Shown here: positions 52,685-61,665 of the stretch, one piece after another
Layout: each line of letters starts with the position of its first letter
How positions within the stretch are numbered: position 1 is the stretch's first letter
NCBI RefSeq assembly: GCF_003001935.1
Contig: NZ_PVNG01000020.1
Coordinates: 186,001-250,000, forward strand
From: Nonomuraea fuscirosea
Lineage (GTDB): Bacteria > Actinomycetota > Actinomycetes > Streptosporangiales > Streptosporangiaceae
Direction of reading: 5' to 3'
Length of the DNA: 64,000 nucleotides
Program-made: the position numbers and the translations under genes
The notes under the pieces: model-generated
The model's database searches: none
What the model was told of the DNA's origin: nothing
What the model saw: the letters and a program-made list of their open reading frames with translations, nothing else

Positions 52685-54082
52685 ATGCGCGTATTGATCA
52701 ACCCCGCCACTGGGCTCCCTTGTGCCGAAATTCCGGATACGCCGGTGGAGGAGGTGGCGACGGCCGTCCGTACGGCCCGCGCCGCGTTCGAGGAGTGGTC
52801 GCAGGCCACTCCCGGCGAGCGGGCGCGGGTGCTGCTGCGGCTGGCCGACCTGGTGGAGGCCGAGACCGAGGAGCTGACCAGGCTGGAGGTGGAGGAGACG
52901 GGCAAGCCGGCCGCGGTGTTCAGGGACGGCGAGCTGCCCTTCGCCGTCGACAACCTGCGCTTCTTCGCCGGGGCCGCCCGTTCGCTGGAGGGCACGGGGG
53001 CCGGGGTGTTCAGCTCCGGCTACACCTCGGTCATGCTGCGCCGCCCGGTCGGGGTGGTGGGGTCGATCGCGCCGTGGAACTTCCCGTTCGTGATGGCGGT
53101 CTGGAAGCTCGGGCCCGCGGTCGCGGCGGGCAACGCCGTGGTGATCAAGCCGGCGCCGCAGACGCCCCGTACGACGCTGCGGCTGGCGGAGCTGTTCGCC
53201 GCGGCGGGCGCCCCGGCCGGGCTCGTCCAGGCCGTCACGGGCGACGCGGAGGTGGGCCAGGCGCTGGTCACCGACCCCGGCGTGGACATGGTGAGCGTCA
53301 CCGGCTCCACCGAGACCGGCAGGGCCGTCATGAGCGGCGCGGCGGCCACGCTCAAGCGGGTCCACCTCGAACTCGGGGGCAAGGCGCCGGCGCTGGTGTT
53401 CGAGGACGCCGACCTGGCGGAGACGGCCCACGGCGTGGCCATGGGGGCGACGTACAACACGGGGCAGGACTGCACGGCGGCCACCCGCGTCTACGTCGAC
53501 AGGCGCGTCTACGGCGACGCCGTGGAGGCGATCAGGGAGCGGCTGGCCGGCATCACCGTGGGCGACCCCTGGGACCCGAAGACGGACATCGGCCCGCTGA
53601 TCTCCGCGGCGCACCGGGACCGGGTGCACGGCTTCGTCACGCGGGCCGGCGGGCGCGTGGTGCACGGCGGCTCGCCGATCGGGGGCCCCGGCTTTTTCTA
53701 CCCGCCCACTCTGGTCGCCGACGTCGCGCAGACCAGCGAGATCGTGCAGGGTGAGCTCTTTGGACCGGTCCTGGTGGTTCTGCCGTTCGACGGCGAGGAC
53801 GAAGCGGTGAGACTGGCCAACGACACTAGATACGGTTTGGCCTCTTCGGTCTGGTCGCGTGACGTGGCCAGGGCGATGCGGGTCGCGCACCGGCTCGACG
53901 TGGGCGTGACCTGGGTCAACGACCATCTGCCCATCGCCAGCGAGGCTCCGCACGGTGGGGTGAAGGGCAGCGGGTTCGGCAAGGACATGAGCCAGGAGGC
54001 GGTGCAGGAGTATTCGGTGACGCGGCACCTGATGGTGAAGCACGCGGCACCCGCCGAACGGGATTCGTTCCGGCCAGCCTGA
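52685..54082 (+). CDS. Aldehyde dehydrogenase, probably aminobutyraldehyde-type
   Basis: A 465-residue NAD(P)-dependent aldehyde dehydrogenase. Key motifs are APWNFPFVMAVWKLGPAVAA, VHLELGGKAPALVFEDAD with the general-base Glu, and NTGQDCTAATRVYV with the catalytic Cys. Its lack of an N-terminal extension and the nearby pot importer fit a 4-aminobutyraldehyde dehydrogenase of putrescine degradation. ATG 52685 overlaps the TGA of a four-codon ORF at 52671-52685, so it may be translated by coupling. It forms an operon with the glycosyltransferase, 28 bp away. Confidence 0.88.
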   Translation: MRVLINPATGLPCAEIPDTPVEEVATAVRTARAAFEEWSQATPGERARVLLRLADLVEAETEELTRLEVEETGKPAAVFRDGELPFAVDNLRFFAGAARSLEGTGAGVFSSGYTSVMLRRPVGVVGSIAPWNFPFVMAVWKLGPAVAAGNAVVIKPAPQTPRTTLRLAELFAAAGAPAGLVQAVTGDAEVGQALVTDPGVDMVSVTGSTETGRAVMSGAAATLKRVHLELGGKAPALVFEDADLAETAHGVAMGATYNTGQDCTAATRVYVDRRVYGDAVEAIRERLAGITVGDPWDPKTDIGPLISAAHRDRVHGFVTRAGGRVVHGGSPIGGPGFFYPPTLVADVAQTSEIVQGELFGPVLVVLPFDGEDEAVRLANDTRYGLASSVWSRDVARAMRVAHRLDVGVTWVNDHLPIASEAPHGGVKGSGFGKDMSQEAVQEYSVTRHLMVKHAAPAERDSFRPA

Positions 54083-54258
54083 AAACGTGTGAGCGCTATG
54101 GTGCCCAAAGTGCCTCTTTGGGCATGTGTGATGGGATATGTTCGGTTGGCCGATCTGGTACGGGTTGTGTTCCAATTACCCAGCCGGACAGAATCCCATG
54201 CGCCCCACGCGTGTCTGATTTTCTTCGAGCACGTACCGGCGAGAGGTTGCGAGACTCA

Positions 54259-57200
54259 GTGAGGACGAAAGACCCCAGGCACACCAGGTCGGGGGAGTAC
54301 ACAGGCGGACGGTTCCGGCTGGCGAACTGGCGTGTGCGGTCGAGGCTGGTCGCGCTCATCCTCATCCCCACGGTCGTGGGCGTGCTGCTCGCCGGTGTCC
54401 AGCTGGCCAACTCCATCGGCACCAGCGCCGAATACCGCCGGCTCAGCCAGGTGGCGGAGCTGGTCCAGCGCATCGGGGCGCTCAACCACGAGCTCGCCAA
54501 GGAGCGCACGCTCACCGCGTGGTTCGTCGCCGACCGCCGCAAGGGACAGCGCTTCGTCAAGCTGAAGACGCAGCGGCAGGCCACCGACAAGGCCAAGACG
54601 GACGTGCTGTCCGCCTCCAGCGCCATCGACGCCGCGCACTCGGTCCGTGTGCGCGAGGGCGTCGTGAACATGCGCCGCTGGCTCGACGGCCTCGACAGCC
54701 TCCGCTCCTCCATGGTCGGCAACGTGCCCGCCCGCGCCTCCATCGGCACGTACAGCACGATGATCGACGTGTTCTCCTCCATCCAGGGAGACCTGGGCGA
54801 CGGCGTCAGCGACGACGCGCTCCAGGGCGACGTGGCCGCGCTCAACTCGCTGCAGCAGGTCAAGGAGGAGGTCTCGCGGCAGCAGATCATCCTCATCGTC
54901 ACCCTCGTGCAGCGCAGGATCGACGCCGCCGACTGGTCGGACTTCCTCGGCTCGTGGAACAAGCAGCAGGCCGAGCTGGCCGCGTTCGAGCAGGAGGCCG
55001 GCCCCGAGGACCTCAAGGCCTACCAGCAGGGGGTCAGGGGTCAGGAGGTCGACCTCGCCGACGCCATGCGCCAGCGCGCGCTGGCGCAGGTGAGCGACGG
55101 CAACCGGATCAGGGACCTCGACGTCACCACCCCCACCCTCGTCCGCGACCTCGACACCTGGTTCAAGAGCACCGACACCACGACCGACGCGATGCGCAAG
55201 GTCGAGAACGGCCTGGCCACCAAGATCGTGGCCAGCACCCGCGACCTGAGCGACACCGAGCAGCGCAACGCCATCATCTCGGGCGCGCTGATCCTCGTCC
55301 TGCTGCTCCTCGTCCTGGTGATCACCACCCGCGTGGCCGGCTCGCTGGTCCGCCCGCTGCGCCGGCTGCGCGCCGAGGCGCTCCAGGTCGCCACGACCCG
55401 GCTGCCCGACACCGTCCGCGTGCTGCGCGAGTCCGGTGAGGGTGCGCAGGTGCCCGAGGTGCCGTCGGTCGGCGTCAACACCCGCGACGAGATCGGGGAA
55501 GTGGCGCGGGCGTTCGACGAGGTCCACCGTGAGGCGATCCGGCTGGCCGGTGACGAGGCCAAGCTGCGCGCCAACGTCAACGCGATGTTCGTCAACCTCT
55601 CCCGCCGCAGCCAGACGCTGGTCGAGCGGCAGCTGCAGCTCATCGAGGGCCTGGAGCAGGGTGAGGAGGACGAGAACCGGCTGGCGAACCTGTTCCGCCT
55701 CGACCACCTGGCCACCCGCATGCGCCGCAACAGCGAGAACCTCCTGGTCCTCGCCGGCCAGGAGGCCGCGCGCAAGTGGAGCGAGCCGGTGCCGCTGGTC
55801 GACATCGCCCGCGCCTCGCTGTCGGAGGTCGAGAACTACGAGCGGGTGCAGATCCAGATCCCGTCCGGCACCCTCATCGTCGGCCCCGCCGTCACCGACG
55901 CCGTCCACCTGCTCGCCGAGCTGATCGAGAACGCCATCTCCTTCTCGCCGCGCGAGAGCAAGGTCACCGTCACCAGCACGCCCGTCGAGGGCGGCGTGAT
56001 GGTCTCCATCAACGACCTCGGCATCGGCATGAGCCAGGAGGAGCTGGCCGAGGCCAACTGGCGCCTGGCCAACCCGCCCGTCGTGGACGTCTCCGTCTCC
56101 CGGCGCATGGGCCTGTTCGTGGTCGGCCGCCTGGCCCTGCGCCACGGCGTCCGCGTCCAGCTGAGCATGCGTGAGACCGGCGGCCTGAGCGCGCTCGTGA
56201 TGATGCCCGACATGCTCATCAGCAACGGGCAGGGCCTGCCGCAGCAGGGCGGCCAGTACGAGGCCTTCACCACGTTCGACCCGAGCCAGTACGGCCCGCA
56301 GTCGCCGAACGGCATGCAGGGCCACCCCTCCTTCGACGACGCTCCCGACCAGGTCGTCGACACCCAGTGGCCGGGCTCGCTGCCGGTGCCGGGCACCGGC
56401 AACTGGCCCTCGTTCGGTGAGCAGCAGCCCGCCGCCTTCGGCGAGCAGCCGCCCTCCTACGAGCAGCCGTCCTACGAGCAGCCGCAGCCGGCCGCCGACG
56501 AGCCCCGCTGGCCGCCGTTCGGCGCCGAGGAGCCCCCGGCCGTGCCGCCGCAGCCGCAACCGTTCGGCGAGCAGCGCTGGCCCTCGTTCGCGGAGGAGGC
56601 CCCGCCGGCCGCCGAACCGCAGCCGTTCGCCGAGAACAGGTGGCCGTCGTTCGCCGAGCAGCCGCCTCCCATGCAGGACGACGAGCCGCGCTGGCCGTCC
56701 TTCGCCACCGAGCCGCCGCAGCAGCAGCCCCAGGAGGAGCCGCGCTGGACGTCGTTCTCGGACCCGGCGCCGCGCAGGTCGCTGTTCGAGGCGGAGGAGC
56801 GGCCCAAGCCGGTCTTCGGCGACAACTACCACTCGCCGTTCGCCGACGAGCCCAAGCCCGTCGACCAGTTCGAGCAGAACGGCAACGGCCAGTACAGCCG
56901 GTTCGGCCCCGGCGACTACTCCTCGCAGGACATGACGGGCCCGCTGCCCGCGGTCCGCAACTCTCCCATGGAGGAGTCGAGCGAGGAGTTCCTGCCGATC
57001 TTCTCGTCGGTCGGTTCGGACTGGTTCCGCCGGCCGGACCCCGAGGTGCTGCGCCAGCCCGAGCCGGATCTGCTGCGCCACCCGGAGCCGGAGAGCGAGC
57101 CGGAGATCACGGCCGTGCATCCGGCCATCCCCGCCGACCCGCCGCCGCCCGCGGCCCCGCCGGCGCCCCCCGCGCAGAACCAGCACACGCTGAGCAGGTC

Positions 57201-57513
57201 CGGGCTGCCGCAGCGCACGCCCGGCGCCTCCGGCGCGGGCGCGACCTGGTCGTCGCCCGCGGACTCCGGCTTCCAGGCCGCGCAGGCCGCGGCCCAACCC
57301 CAGCAGGCCGGGACGACGCAGTCGGGCCTGCCCCGCCGCGTTCCCAAGGCCAACCTGGTGCCGGGCACGGCCAGTCTCGCCGAGCCCCAGGCCACGTCAC
57401 CGGCACCCCAGATCTCACCGGAGCGGTTGCGCAGCCGGCTCTCCAGCTTCCAGCAGGGTGTCCGGCAAGGCCGGGCGTTCACCCGCGGAGAAGAGAATGA
57501 GGAGGACAAATGA
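54259..57513 (+). CDS. cvnA: Conservon 3 sensor kinase-like protein (CvnA)
   Basis: A 1084-residue membrane protein, the longest of the three. Helix 1 (about 25-48) and helix 2 (about 336-360) flank a NIT-like domain (IGALNHELAKERTLTAWFVA). The ATPase domain has N box ELIENAISFSP and G1 box DLGIGM. The tail, from about residue 660, is rich in Pro, Gln and Glu and carries at least four RWPSF-type repeats (for example DEPRWPSFATEPP), then the islands EEFLPIFSSV and RVPKANLVPGTA. GTG 54259 is chosen because the 15-base leader before it is identical to that of conservon 4; the frame extends back to 54118 but that part lacks family similarity. Confidence 0.9.
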   Translation: MRTKDPRHTRSGEYTGGRFRLANWRVRSRLVALILIPTVVGVLLAGVQLANSIGTSAEYRRLSQVAELVQRIGALNHELAKERTLTAWFVADRRKGQRFVKLKTQRQATDKAKTDVLSASSAIDAAHSVRVREGVVNMRRWLDGLDSLRSSMVGNVPARASIGTYSTMIDVFSSIQGDLGDGVSDDALQGDVAALNSLQQVKEEVSRQQIILIVTLVQRRIDAADWSDFLGSWNKQQAELAAFEQEAGPEDLKAYQQGVRGQEVDLADAMRQRALAQVSDGNRIRDLDVTTPTLVRDLDTWFKSTDTTTDAMRKVENGLATKIVASTRDLSDTEQRNAIISGALILVLLLLVLVITTRVAGSLVRPLRRLRAEALQVATTRLPDTVRVLRESGEGAQVPEVPSVGVNTRDEIGEVARAFDEVHREAIRLAGDEAKLRANVNAMFVNLSRRSQTLVERQLQLIEGLEQGEEDENRLANLFRLDHLATRMRRNSENLLVLAGQEAARKWSEPVPLVDIARASLSEVENYERVQIQIPSGTLIVGPAVTDAVHLLAELIENAISFSPRESKVTVTSTPVEGGVMVSINDLGIGMSQEELAEANWRLANPPVVDVSVSRRMGLFVVGRLALRHGVRVQLSMRETGGLSALVMMPDMLISNGQGLPQQGGQYEAFTTFDPSQYGPQSPNGMQGHPSFDDAPDQVVDTQWPGSLPVPGTGNWPSFGEQQPAAFGEQPPSYEQPSYEQPQPAADEPRWPPFGAEEPPAVPPQPQPFGEQRWPSFAEEAPPAAEPQPFAENRWPSFAEQPPPMQDDEPRWPSFATEPPQQQPQEEPRWTSFSDPAPRRSLFEAEERPKPVFGDNYHSPFADEPKPVDQFEQNGNGQYSRFGPGDYSSQDMTGPLPAVRNSPMEESSEEFLPIFSSVGSDWFRRPDPEVLRQPEPDLLRHPEPESEPEITAVHPAIPADPPPPAAPPAPPAQNQHTLSRSGLPQRTPGASGAGATWSSPADSGFQAAQAAAQPQQAGTTQSGLPRRVPKANLVPGTASLAEPQATSPAPQISPERLRSRLSSFQQGVRQGRAFTRGEENEEDK

Positions 57514-57932
57514 GAGAAATGAGCCAGGGAGCGCGCGGTATAAGCTGGCTGATCACGGACTTCGTGAACAACGTGCCAGGCGTCGCTCACACGGTCGTGG
57601 TGTCGTCTGACGGGTTGCCGCTGGCCTTCTCCGAGGGTTTTCCCAAGGACCGGGCCGATCAGCTCGCCGCGGTCGCCTCCGGCGTGATCAGTCTCACCCA
57701 GGGCGCCGCGCGGGTTTTCGAGGGCGGTATGGTGACCCAGACCGTTATCGAGATGCAGCGCGGGCTCTTGATGATCATGTCGATCAGCGATGGCTCCTGC
57801 TTGGCGGTCCTGGCTGCTCCCGACTGTGACATGGGTCTGGTCGCGTACCAGATGACCCTGCTGGTCGAGCGGGCCGGCCAGGTGCTGACCCCGGCCGTAC
57901 GCGCTGAGCTGCAAGCGGCCCGCCCCCGCTAG
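57510..57932 (+). CDS. cvnB: Conservon 3 roadblock/LC7 protein (CvnB)
   Basis: A 140-residue roadblock/LC7 protein with ISWLITDFVNNVPGVAHTVV, DRADQLAAVASGVISLTQGA and APDCDMGLVAYQMTLLVERA. It overlaps cvnA by four bases (ATGA). It is more similar to the conservon 2 copy than to the conservon 1 copy in the LAVLAAPDCDMG stretch. Confidence 0.93.
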   Translation: MREMSQGARGISWLITDFVNNVPGVAHTVVVSSDGLPLAFSEGFPKDRADQLAAVASGVISLTQGAARVFEGGMVTQTVIEMQRGLLMIMSISDGSCLAVLAAPDCDMGLVAYQMTLLVERAGQVLTPAVRAELQAARPR

Positions 57933-57955
57933 TTTGGGCGGTGACAGGAGATATG

Positions 57956-58360
57956 GTGTCAGGTCAGCAGGGTTGGGCTGGTGATAGCACTCCGCCGCAT
58001 CCGGCGGCTCCCCGTCCGCAGAAACCGAGCTCTCTGGTACGGCCCTATGCCGTGACCGGAGGGCGCACTGCGCCGCGGATGAAGTTCGCCATGGAGGCAC
58101 TCGTGTCCTCCGTGACGTCTGAATACCAAGACATTTCCCTACTTAGTCCGGAGTATCAGGCGATCATTCAGCTGACCCGGAACGTCCGGTCGGTTGCCGA
58201 GATCTCCGCCCTTTTACGCCAGCCTCTTGGTGTGGTCCGGGTGCTGATCGCCGACATGGCGTCGGAAGGCCTGATCCGCGTGCACCAGCCTGCGCTGGAC
58301 GCGGGAAAGCCGGACCTCAACTTGCTCGAAAGGGTGCTCAGTGGACTTCGCAGGCTCTAG
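57956..58360 (+). CDS. cvnC: Conservon 3 DUF742 protein (CvnC)
   Basis: A 134-residue DUF742 protein with a Pro/His-rich N-terminal extension relative to the other two copies, then VRPYAVTGGRTAPRMKFAME, VAEISALLRQPLGVVRVLIA and ERVLSGLRRL. GTG 57956 is chosen because GGAG lies five bases upstream. A rare TTA codon is present at 58214-58216. The last 20 bases overlap cvnD. Confidence 0.92.
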   Translation: MSGQQGWAGDSTPPHPAAPRPQKPSSLVRPYAVTGGRTAPRMKFAMEALVSSVTSEYQDISLLSPEYQAIIQLTRNVRSVAEISALLRQPLGVVRVLIADMASEGLIRVHQPALDAGKPDLNLLERVLSGLRRL

Positions 58361-58919
58361 CCCCGGCCTAACCTCGACGAAGATCGTCGTGGCCGGGGGC
58401 TTCGGCGTGGGGAAGACGACGTTCGTGGGGGCGGTCTCGGAGATTCTGCCGCTCACCACGGAAGCGGTCATGACAGACGCTTCCGCGCACGTGGACGACG
58501 TCTCTCTCACTCCGAACAAGACCACCACGACCGTCGCCATGGACTTCGGCCGGGTCTCGCTCGACCGTGACCTGATCCTGTACCTGTTCGGCACGCCCGG
58601 ACAGCACCGGTTCTGGTTCATGTGGGACGACCTCGTACGCGGGGCCATCGGCGCGGTCGTCCTGGTGGACACCCGCCGCCTGGCCGACAGCTTCCCGGCC
58701 ATCGACTACTTCGAAGAGGCGAAACTGCCCTTCGTCATCGGCATCAACGGCTGGGACGGTCAGTTCGCGCACCAGGAGGACGAGCTCAGGGAGGCGCTGT
58801 CGATCGGCGGCCACATCCCGATCGTGCGGCTCGACGCCCGGCAGCGCGAATCGGTGAAATCCACCCTGATCACGTTGGTGGAGCACGCCCTGACCCGCCA
58901 CATGCACACGCCGGTGTAA
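58341..58919 (+). CDS. cvnD: Conservon 3 small GTPase (CvnD)
   Basis: A 192-residue Ras-like GTPase with P-loop GGFGVGKTTF, switch II LFGTPGQHRFWFMWDDL and NGWD (IGINGWDGQF) in place of NKxD. It overlaps cvnC by 20 bases. The coding end is followed by a strong hairpin and the convergent DUF4429 gene. Confidence 0.93.
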   Translation: MDFAGSSPGLTSTKIVVAGGFGVGKTTFVGAVSEILPLTTEAVMTDASAHVDDVSLTPNKTTTTVAMDFGRVSLDRDLILYLFGTPGQHRFWFMWDDLVRGAIGAVVLVDTRRLADSFPAIDYFEEAKLPFVIGINGWDGQFAHQEDELREALSIGGHIPIVRLDARQRESVKSTLITLVEHALTRHMHTPV

Positions 58920-58928
58920 CCGGCTCGG

Positions 58929-58957
58929 CGCGGGCGGGCTCATCGGGCCCGCCCGCG
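58929..58957. terminator. Bidirectional terminator hairpin
   Basis: An 11-bp perfect GC stem (58929-58939 and 58947-58957) with a seven-base loop lies in the 52-bp convergent gap between cvnD3 and the DUF4429 gene. No T-run follows, as is common for high-GC actinobacterial terminators. Confidence 0.6.
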
Positions 58958-58971
58958 ACCGGCCCGGCGGG

Positions 58972-59844
58972 TCAGAGGCGGGACAGCAGCTCGGTCTTCT
59001 TGGCCTGGAACTCCTCCTCCGACAGCACCCCGGCGTCGCGCAGCTCGCCCAGCCTGGCGATCAGTTCGGTCACCTCGTTCCAGCGGGGCGCCGCAGGCGC
59101 CTCTGGCGACTTGGACGCCTCGACCGCCTCAGGAGTCCCGGATCCGCCGGAGGAGCCGAGAGCGGCCAGCACGGCGGCGGCGAAGGGCAACGACTGGTGC
59201 GTGGCGCCGTAGCCGAGCGAGAAGACGACGGAGGCCGGGTCCTTGTTGGGATCGAGCGGCATCCGCCGGCCGCGCACCTTCAGCCGCATCGACCCGCTGG
59301 CCCCCTCGGGCGCGTGCCACTCGACGCCCTCCAGTTCGGCCAGCTCGTAGCGCTGGTCGCCGGTGGCGTACTTGGCCGTCGAGGCGCCCGACCAGAACCA
59401 GGTGAAGGTGACGGTCTCGCCGTCGAACGTGGCCGCGCCGTCCCACGCCTTGAAGGCCCGGGGCACCGGAGGCGGGTCGACGAGGAAGCGTCCGGCCGGA
59501 CCGCGCTCGGTGACGGCCGAGCGCAGCTCCTGCGCGTAGTAGTCGGCGAGCGTCTCCTTGTCGGCGGGCAGCACCAGCAGGTACGGGTCCTCGCGCTCCT
59601 TGAGCTGCCCGGCCGCGGCCGCCAGCACGGGATCGGCCCCCCGCCTGGGGATCGCCCGCAGCACCACCGTGCCGCGCCTGCCCCGGGTCAGCGTGACGTC
59701 GGACAGCGCCGCGTAGGGCATGACGCGCTCGCCGAGTTCGGCGAGCAGTTTCGGAGCCTTGCCCGGCCCCGGTGCGATGGTCAGTGCGTCAGGGCCGAAC
59801 GTCCAACTGCATCCCCGGCCGGTTAAAAGATCCTCCACCTTCAC
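58972..59844 (-). CDS. DUF4429 protein with C-terminal SHOCT domain
   Basis: A 290-residue protein, apparently cytoplasmic. Two DUF4429-type beta domains (WTFGPDALTIAPGPGKAPKL and later FDGETVTFTWFWSGAST) recall PH-like folds. A linker follows and then a SHOCT helix pair at the C-terminus (LGELRDAGVLSEEEFQAKKT), a short oligomerisation domain. The function is unknown. GTG 59844 has no clear ribosome site, so the mRNA may be leaderless. It stands alone between conservon 3 and the NitT-type importer. Confidence 0.82.
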   Translation of the reverse strand: MKVEDLLTGRGCSWTFGPDALTIAPGPGKAPKLLAELGERVMPYAALSDVTLTRGRRGTVVLRAIPRRGADPVLAAAAGQLKEREDPYLLVLPADKETLADYYAQELRSAVTERGPAGRFLVDPPPVPRAFKAWDGAATFDGETVTFTWFWSGASTAKYATGDQRYELAELEGVEWHAPEGASGSMRLKVRGRRMPLDPNKDPASVVFSLGYGATHQSLPFAAAVLAALGSSGGSGTPEAVEASKSPEAPAAPRWNEVTELIARLGELRDAGVLSEEEFQAKKTELLSRL

Positions 59845-59921
59845 CAGGCTATGCGTTCACGAGCGCACAAGGACGGCACACGGGGCAGAAGGGCCTCGGG
59901 GCGGATGCGGAGGGAACCGCC

Positions 59922-60692
59922 CTAGACCGTGGCGTGGCCGCGGACGAGGCGTCCGACCTCGGCGCGCAGGTGCACGAAGTCGGGGTGCTCGCGGGTGGTG
60001 ATCTGGTCGCGCGGCCCGGGCAGGTCGACCTTGAGGTCGCCGACCACGTGCGCGGGCGCCTTGGACAGCACCACCACGCGGTCGCCCACGTAGACGCTCT
60101 CGTCGATGTCGTGCGTGATGAGCACGATCGTCATCTGGTGGTGGCCGCGGACCTTGAGCACCAGGTCCTCCAGGTCCTCCCTGGTCTGCGCGTCCACCGA
60201 GCCGAACGGCTCGTCCATCAGCATCAGCGTCGGCCGGTAGGCCAGCGCCCTGGCGATGGCCACCCGCTGCTGCATGCCGCCCGACAGCTGGAACGGGTAT
60301 TTGCGTCCCGCGGCCTCCAGGCCCACCGACTCCAGGGCCTCCTGGGCGGCCTCGCGGCGCCGGCTCTTGTCCATGTTCTTGCGGCGCAGCGGCAGGGCCA
60401 CGTTGTCGGCGACCGACATCCACGGGAACAGCGAGCGGCTGTAGTCCTGGAAGACCACGGCGAGGTTGTCGGGCGTCTGGCGCACCAGGTTGCCCTCGAC
60501 CTTGACCTGGCCGCCCGTCGGCGTGATCAGACCGGCGATGGAGCGCAGCAGCGTCGACTTCCCGCAGCCCGAGGGACCGACGATGCAGAGCAGTTCGCCC
60601 TCGGCGACGCTCAGGTTGAGCCCGTCGATGGCGTGGTGCTCGTTGGGGGTGCCGCCGCCGTACACATGGGAAAGGTTGTCTATCTCGAGCAA
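59922..60692 (-). CDS. NitT/TauT-type ABC transporter ATPase
   Basis: A 256-residue ATPase of the nitrate/sulfonate/taurine family. Walker A is GPSGCGKSTLLRSI near residue 40, the signature is LSGGMQQRVAIARAL, and Walker B is LMLMDEPFGSVDAQT. TTG 60692 has AGGA six bases upstream. It lies 169 bp after the permeases of the same system, so it may have its own promoter or be part of a longer transcript. Confidence 0.9.
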   Translation of the reverse strand: MLEIDNLSHVYGGGTPNEHHAIDGLNLSVAEGELLCIVGPSGCGKSTLLRSIAGLITPTGGQVKVEGNLVRQTPDNLAVVFQDYSRSLFPWMSVADNVALPLRRKNMDKSRRREAAQEALESVGLEAAGRKYPFQLSGGMQQRVAIARALAYRPTLMLMDEPFGSVDAQTREDLEDLVLKVRGHHQMTIVLITHDIDESVYVGDRVVVLSKAPAHVVGDLKVDLPGPRDQITTREHPDFVHLRAEVGRLVRGHATV

Positions 60693-60861
60693 TGGAGGTC
60701 CTAGGGGCGAGACCGCGGACAGCGCGGTGACTCTTGAGGAGTCGCAACGACTCTAGCGGAGGGGGAAAAGCTAGACATGTCAGTCAGGTAAACCTATTCA
60801 GGGCGTGATCTTACTCTTGCACGTTCGGCATCGCCATGGGAGTGACAGCCTCATAAGCCCC

Positions 60862-61665
60862 CTATCCGACCAGCCGCTGGGCGGCGTGGTGCCAGGCGAG
60901 CACCCGGCGCTCGACGACCAGGAACAGCTCGTTGAGCAGGTAGCCGAGCACCCCGAGCAGCACGATGCCGGCCCACATGGCGGGCAGGTCGAAACTCTGG
61001 TAGGCGAAGGTGAGCTGGAAGCCGATCCCGTTCGTGGTGCCGGGCAGCAGCTCGGAGAAGACCATGACGATGAGGGAGAGCGACAGGGCCAGCCGCAGCC
61101 CGGCGAACATCTTGGGCAGCGCCGAGGGCAGGATCACCCGGAACAACCGCTCGGCCCGCGACAGCCGGAACGCCTGGCAGGTCTGCAGGTGCAGCGGCTC
61201 CACCGAGCGGGCCCCGTCGGCGGTGTTGAGCAGCACCGGCCAGACGATGCTGAACATGATGAACGCCAGTTGCATCCGCAACCCGAAACCGAACAGCACC
61301 AGGAAGACGGTCACCAGCGCGGGCGGCGGGATCGCGCGCAGGAACTGCAGCACGCCGTCGAGGTAGTCGTAGACCCGCGCCGACAGCCCCACCGCCAGCC
61401 CGAGCACGACTCCGCCCAGAGCGCCGCCGGCGAACCCGAGCGCCATCCGGCCCAGGCTGGGCAGGATGTCCGCCACGGCCCCTTCGGTGAGGAACAACGC
61501 GGTCGGCGGCCCGGAGAACCACAGCTCGTGCATCCGCACCACGATGGTGCTCGGCCGGGGGAAGAACGGGTTGTCCGCCGCCCACGTGCCCGCCTCCCAG
61601 ATCGCGACGAGCCCGACGAGGACCAGCAGCCGGAAGACGGCCGTCCGCATGCCCCTGCCCCTCAT
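60862..61665 (-). CDS. NitT/TauT-type ABC permease
   Basis: A 267-residue permease with six membrane segments (VFRLLVLVGLVAIWEAGTWA, LALGFAGGALGGVVLGLAVG-like helices) and the EAA loop CQAFRLSRAERLFRVILPSA. ATG 61665 overlaps the previous gene as ATGA; ATG 61650 is an alternative. It pairs with the next permease as a heterodimeric channel. Confidence 0.88.
   Translation of the reverse strand: MRGRGMRTAVFRLLVLVGLVAIWEAGTWAADNPFFPRPSTIVVRMHELWFSGPPTALFLTEGAVADILPSLGRMALGFAGGALGGVVLGLAVGLSARVYDYLDGVLQFLRAIPPPALVTVFLVLFGFGLRMQLAFIMFSIVWPVLLNTADGARSVEPLHLQTCQAFRLSRAERLFRVILPSALPKMFAGLRLALSLSLIVMVFSELLPGTTNGIGFQLTFAYQSFDLPAMWAGIVLLGVLGYLLNELFLVVERRVLAWHHAAQRLVG

Noticed and set aside
54118..54258. 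N-terminal extension of cvnA3 of 47 residues
   Set aside because: It has no similarity to the other CvnA N-termini, and GTG 54259 shares its leader with conservon 4.
58214..58360. CvnC proteins as classical DNA-binding repressors of the conservons
   Set aside because: The helix-turn-helix-like middle is suggestive, but no common palindrome occurs in all conservon promoters.
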